Shown here piece after piece: positions 63,369-64,000 of a stretch of 64,000 nucleotides of DNA (its first letter is position 1; each line of letters starts with the position of its first letter). Below the pieces are notes generated by a model. That model searched no databases. It was not told the DNA's origin and was given only the letters and a program-made list of their open reading frames with translations. Made by a program: the position numbers and the translations under genes. The stretch is from Thermotoga sp. (GTDB lineage: Bacteria > Thermotogota > Thermotogae > Mesoaciditogales > Mesoaciditogaceae): NCBI GenBank assembly GCA_020722015.1, contig DYLQ01000001.1, positions 1-64,000 on the forward strand. Direction: 5' to 3'.

Positions 63369-64000
63369 ATGGGAAAGAACGATTCTGAAACATTGCAAGA
63401 GCATTGGACTCATACTGATACTCTTGCTTTTGTATCATTTGCGCTTGGTTTATTACTTGAAAATTATATTTTCAGTCTTGCCGCCATAGCAACAGGCTGG
63501 GTTGAGATGCCTAAATTTTTACAATCATTACTCTTGTCATGGGCTCCTCTATGGCTTATTATTGGCATAGCAGTTGCGGGTCCTTTGTCGGATCATTTTG
63601 GGCGTAAGAATACTTTTTATCTCACCATGTTTCTTTACGCAATCGGAGCGGTTGGTTTAATTTTCAGCTATTCTTATCCTTTGATTCTGATCTTCCTTGC
63701 CATAATGCTTTTTGCGGCCGGAGGAGAGATGAACACCATAATGGTAGCATCGCACGAAATGATGCCAAACAAACATAGAAGCAAGGCGATGTTCATGGAG
63801 TTGAATTTCATAAACGTCGGCGGATTGTTGCTTGCAATTGTTGCACTTTCAAGTGCTTACAATTCGGTTGCATTCCAGCGCGGAATGATAGCCGCCGCTT
63901 TTTTGGCAGTACTTGCGATCCTGTTTTTCACGAGGACAAAGTTGCCGGAGTCCATTCGTTGGCTTGAAAGCAGGGGTAAACACGACAAAGCTCAAGAAGA
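63369..64000 (+). CDS. MFS transporter (partial, runs off the window)
   Basis: Major-facilitator carrier; the first ~210 residues are in the window. Ribosome site AAAGGAGGAG. The cytoplasmic motif VAGPLSDHFGRKNTF between helices two and three and the PESIRWLESRGKHDKA segment after helix six place it in the MFS, near sugar- and aromatic-acid-type porters. The opening HTDTLAFVSFALGLLLENYI resembles that group. Substrate cannot be inferred; the partner genes upstream point to nutrient uptake. Confidence 0.88.
   Translation, partial: MGKNDSETLQEHWTHTDTLAFVSFALGLLLENYIFSLAAIATGWVEMPKFLQSLLLSWAPLWLIIGIAVAGPLSDHFGRKNTFYLTMFLYAIGAVGLIFSYSYPLILIFLAIMLFAAGGEMNTIMVASHEMMPNKHRSKAMFMELNFINVGGLLLAIVALSSAYNSVAFQRGMIAAAFLAVLAILFFTRTKLPESIRWLESRGKHDKAQE

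Overview
The window reads as a chromosome segment of a Thermotogota-type bacterium (diderm, fermentative, probably thermophilic). Pointers to that group are the two BMP-type nucleoside-binding proteins and two oligopeptide-binding proteins with plain signal peptides lacking a lipobox cysteine, a predicted outer-membrane beta-barrel protein, a surface protein with an S-layer-homology-like end, and a small four-cysteine protein that I recall from Thermotoga relatives. A cytochrome bd operon is unusual for the classical members, so a deeper or less strictly anaerobic lineage (for example Mesoaciditogales-like) is my guess; it is inference only. Bases 1-75 hold nothing I recognise.

Layout. 76-6039 (minus): rnhB, uvrB, a DUF212 membrane protein, a metallophosphoesterase and a phosphohexomutase. 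6058-6202 (plus): a tRNA-Val(CAC) with its own promoter and terminator. 6194-9109 (minus): a membrane protein, a sucrose-phosphate-synthase-like glycosyltransferase and a PfkB sugar kinase. 9595-13246 (minus): cydA-cydB plus a sulfide:quinone-oxidoreductase-like flavoprotein. 13319-16274: a DUF2156 protein (plus) and a large secreted YcdB-type protein (minus). 16382-22932 (minus): a complete tryptophan operon in the order D-C-F-B-A-E-G, preceded by a clear transcription attenuator with a Trp-Trp-Trp leader peptide. 22990-24894: an accessory patch with a T4-endonuclease-V-like repair enzyme, an AhpD-like protein, a decayed transposase and two copies of a 76-bp direct repeat. 24895-28425: DUF488 protein, dimethylargininase-like enzyme, beta-barrel protein and iron alcohol dehydrogenase.

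28604-35939 (minus): the translation/RNA cluster rbfA-truB-ribF-(MATE)-rpsO-pnp-M16 peptidase. 36161-41807 (minus): a five-gene nucleoside ABC transporter operon. 41939-49687 (minus): a fused methyltransferase-like/acyltransferase protein, a TauE exporter, priA, manA, an ABC-2 permease and a cytosolic alpha-amylase. 49753-53365 (plus): queA, radC, an oxaloacetate-decarboxylase-type subunit and a macro-domain protein. 53367-54348 (minus): a pilin-like protein, a cold-shock protein and a small four-cysteine gene interrupted by one in-frame TGA. 54496-64000 (plus): murQ with a full oligopeptide ABC transporter, a second binding protein, and the start of an MFS transporter.

Three copies of a ~150-bp structured repeat with terminal inverted repeats (28449-28600, 36003-36144, 43427-43577) lie between operons and look like a small non-autonomous mobile element. 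The most notable findings are the trp attenuator, this repeat family, the sulfide-oxidase-like gene inside the cytochrome bd operon, the three-part acyltransferase fusion and the TGA-interrupted gene. I saw no CRISPR array, rRNA gene or intact insertion sequence.
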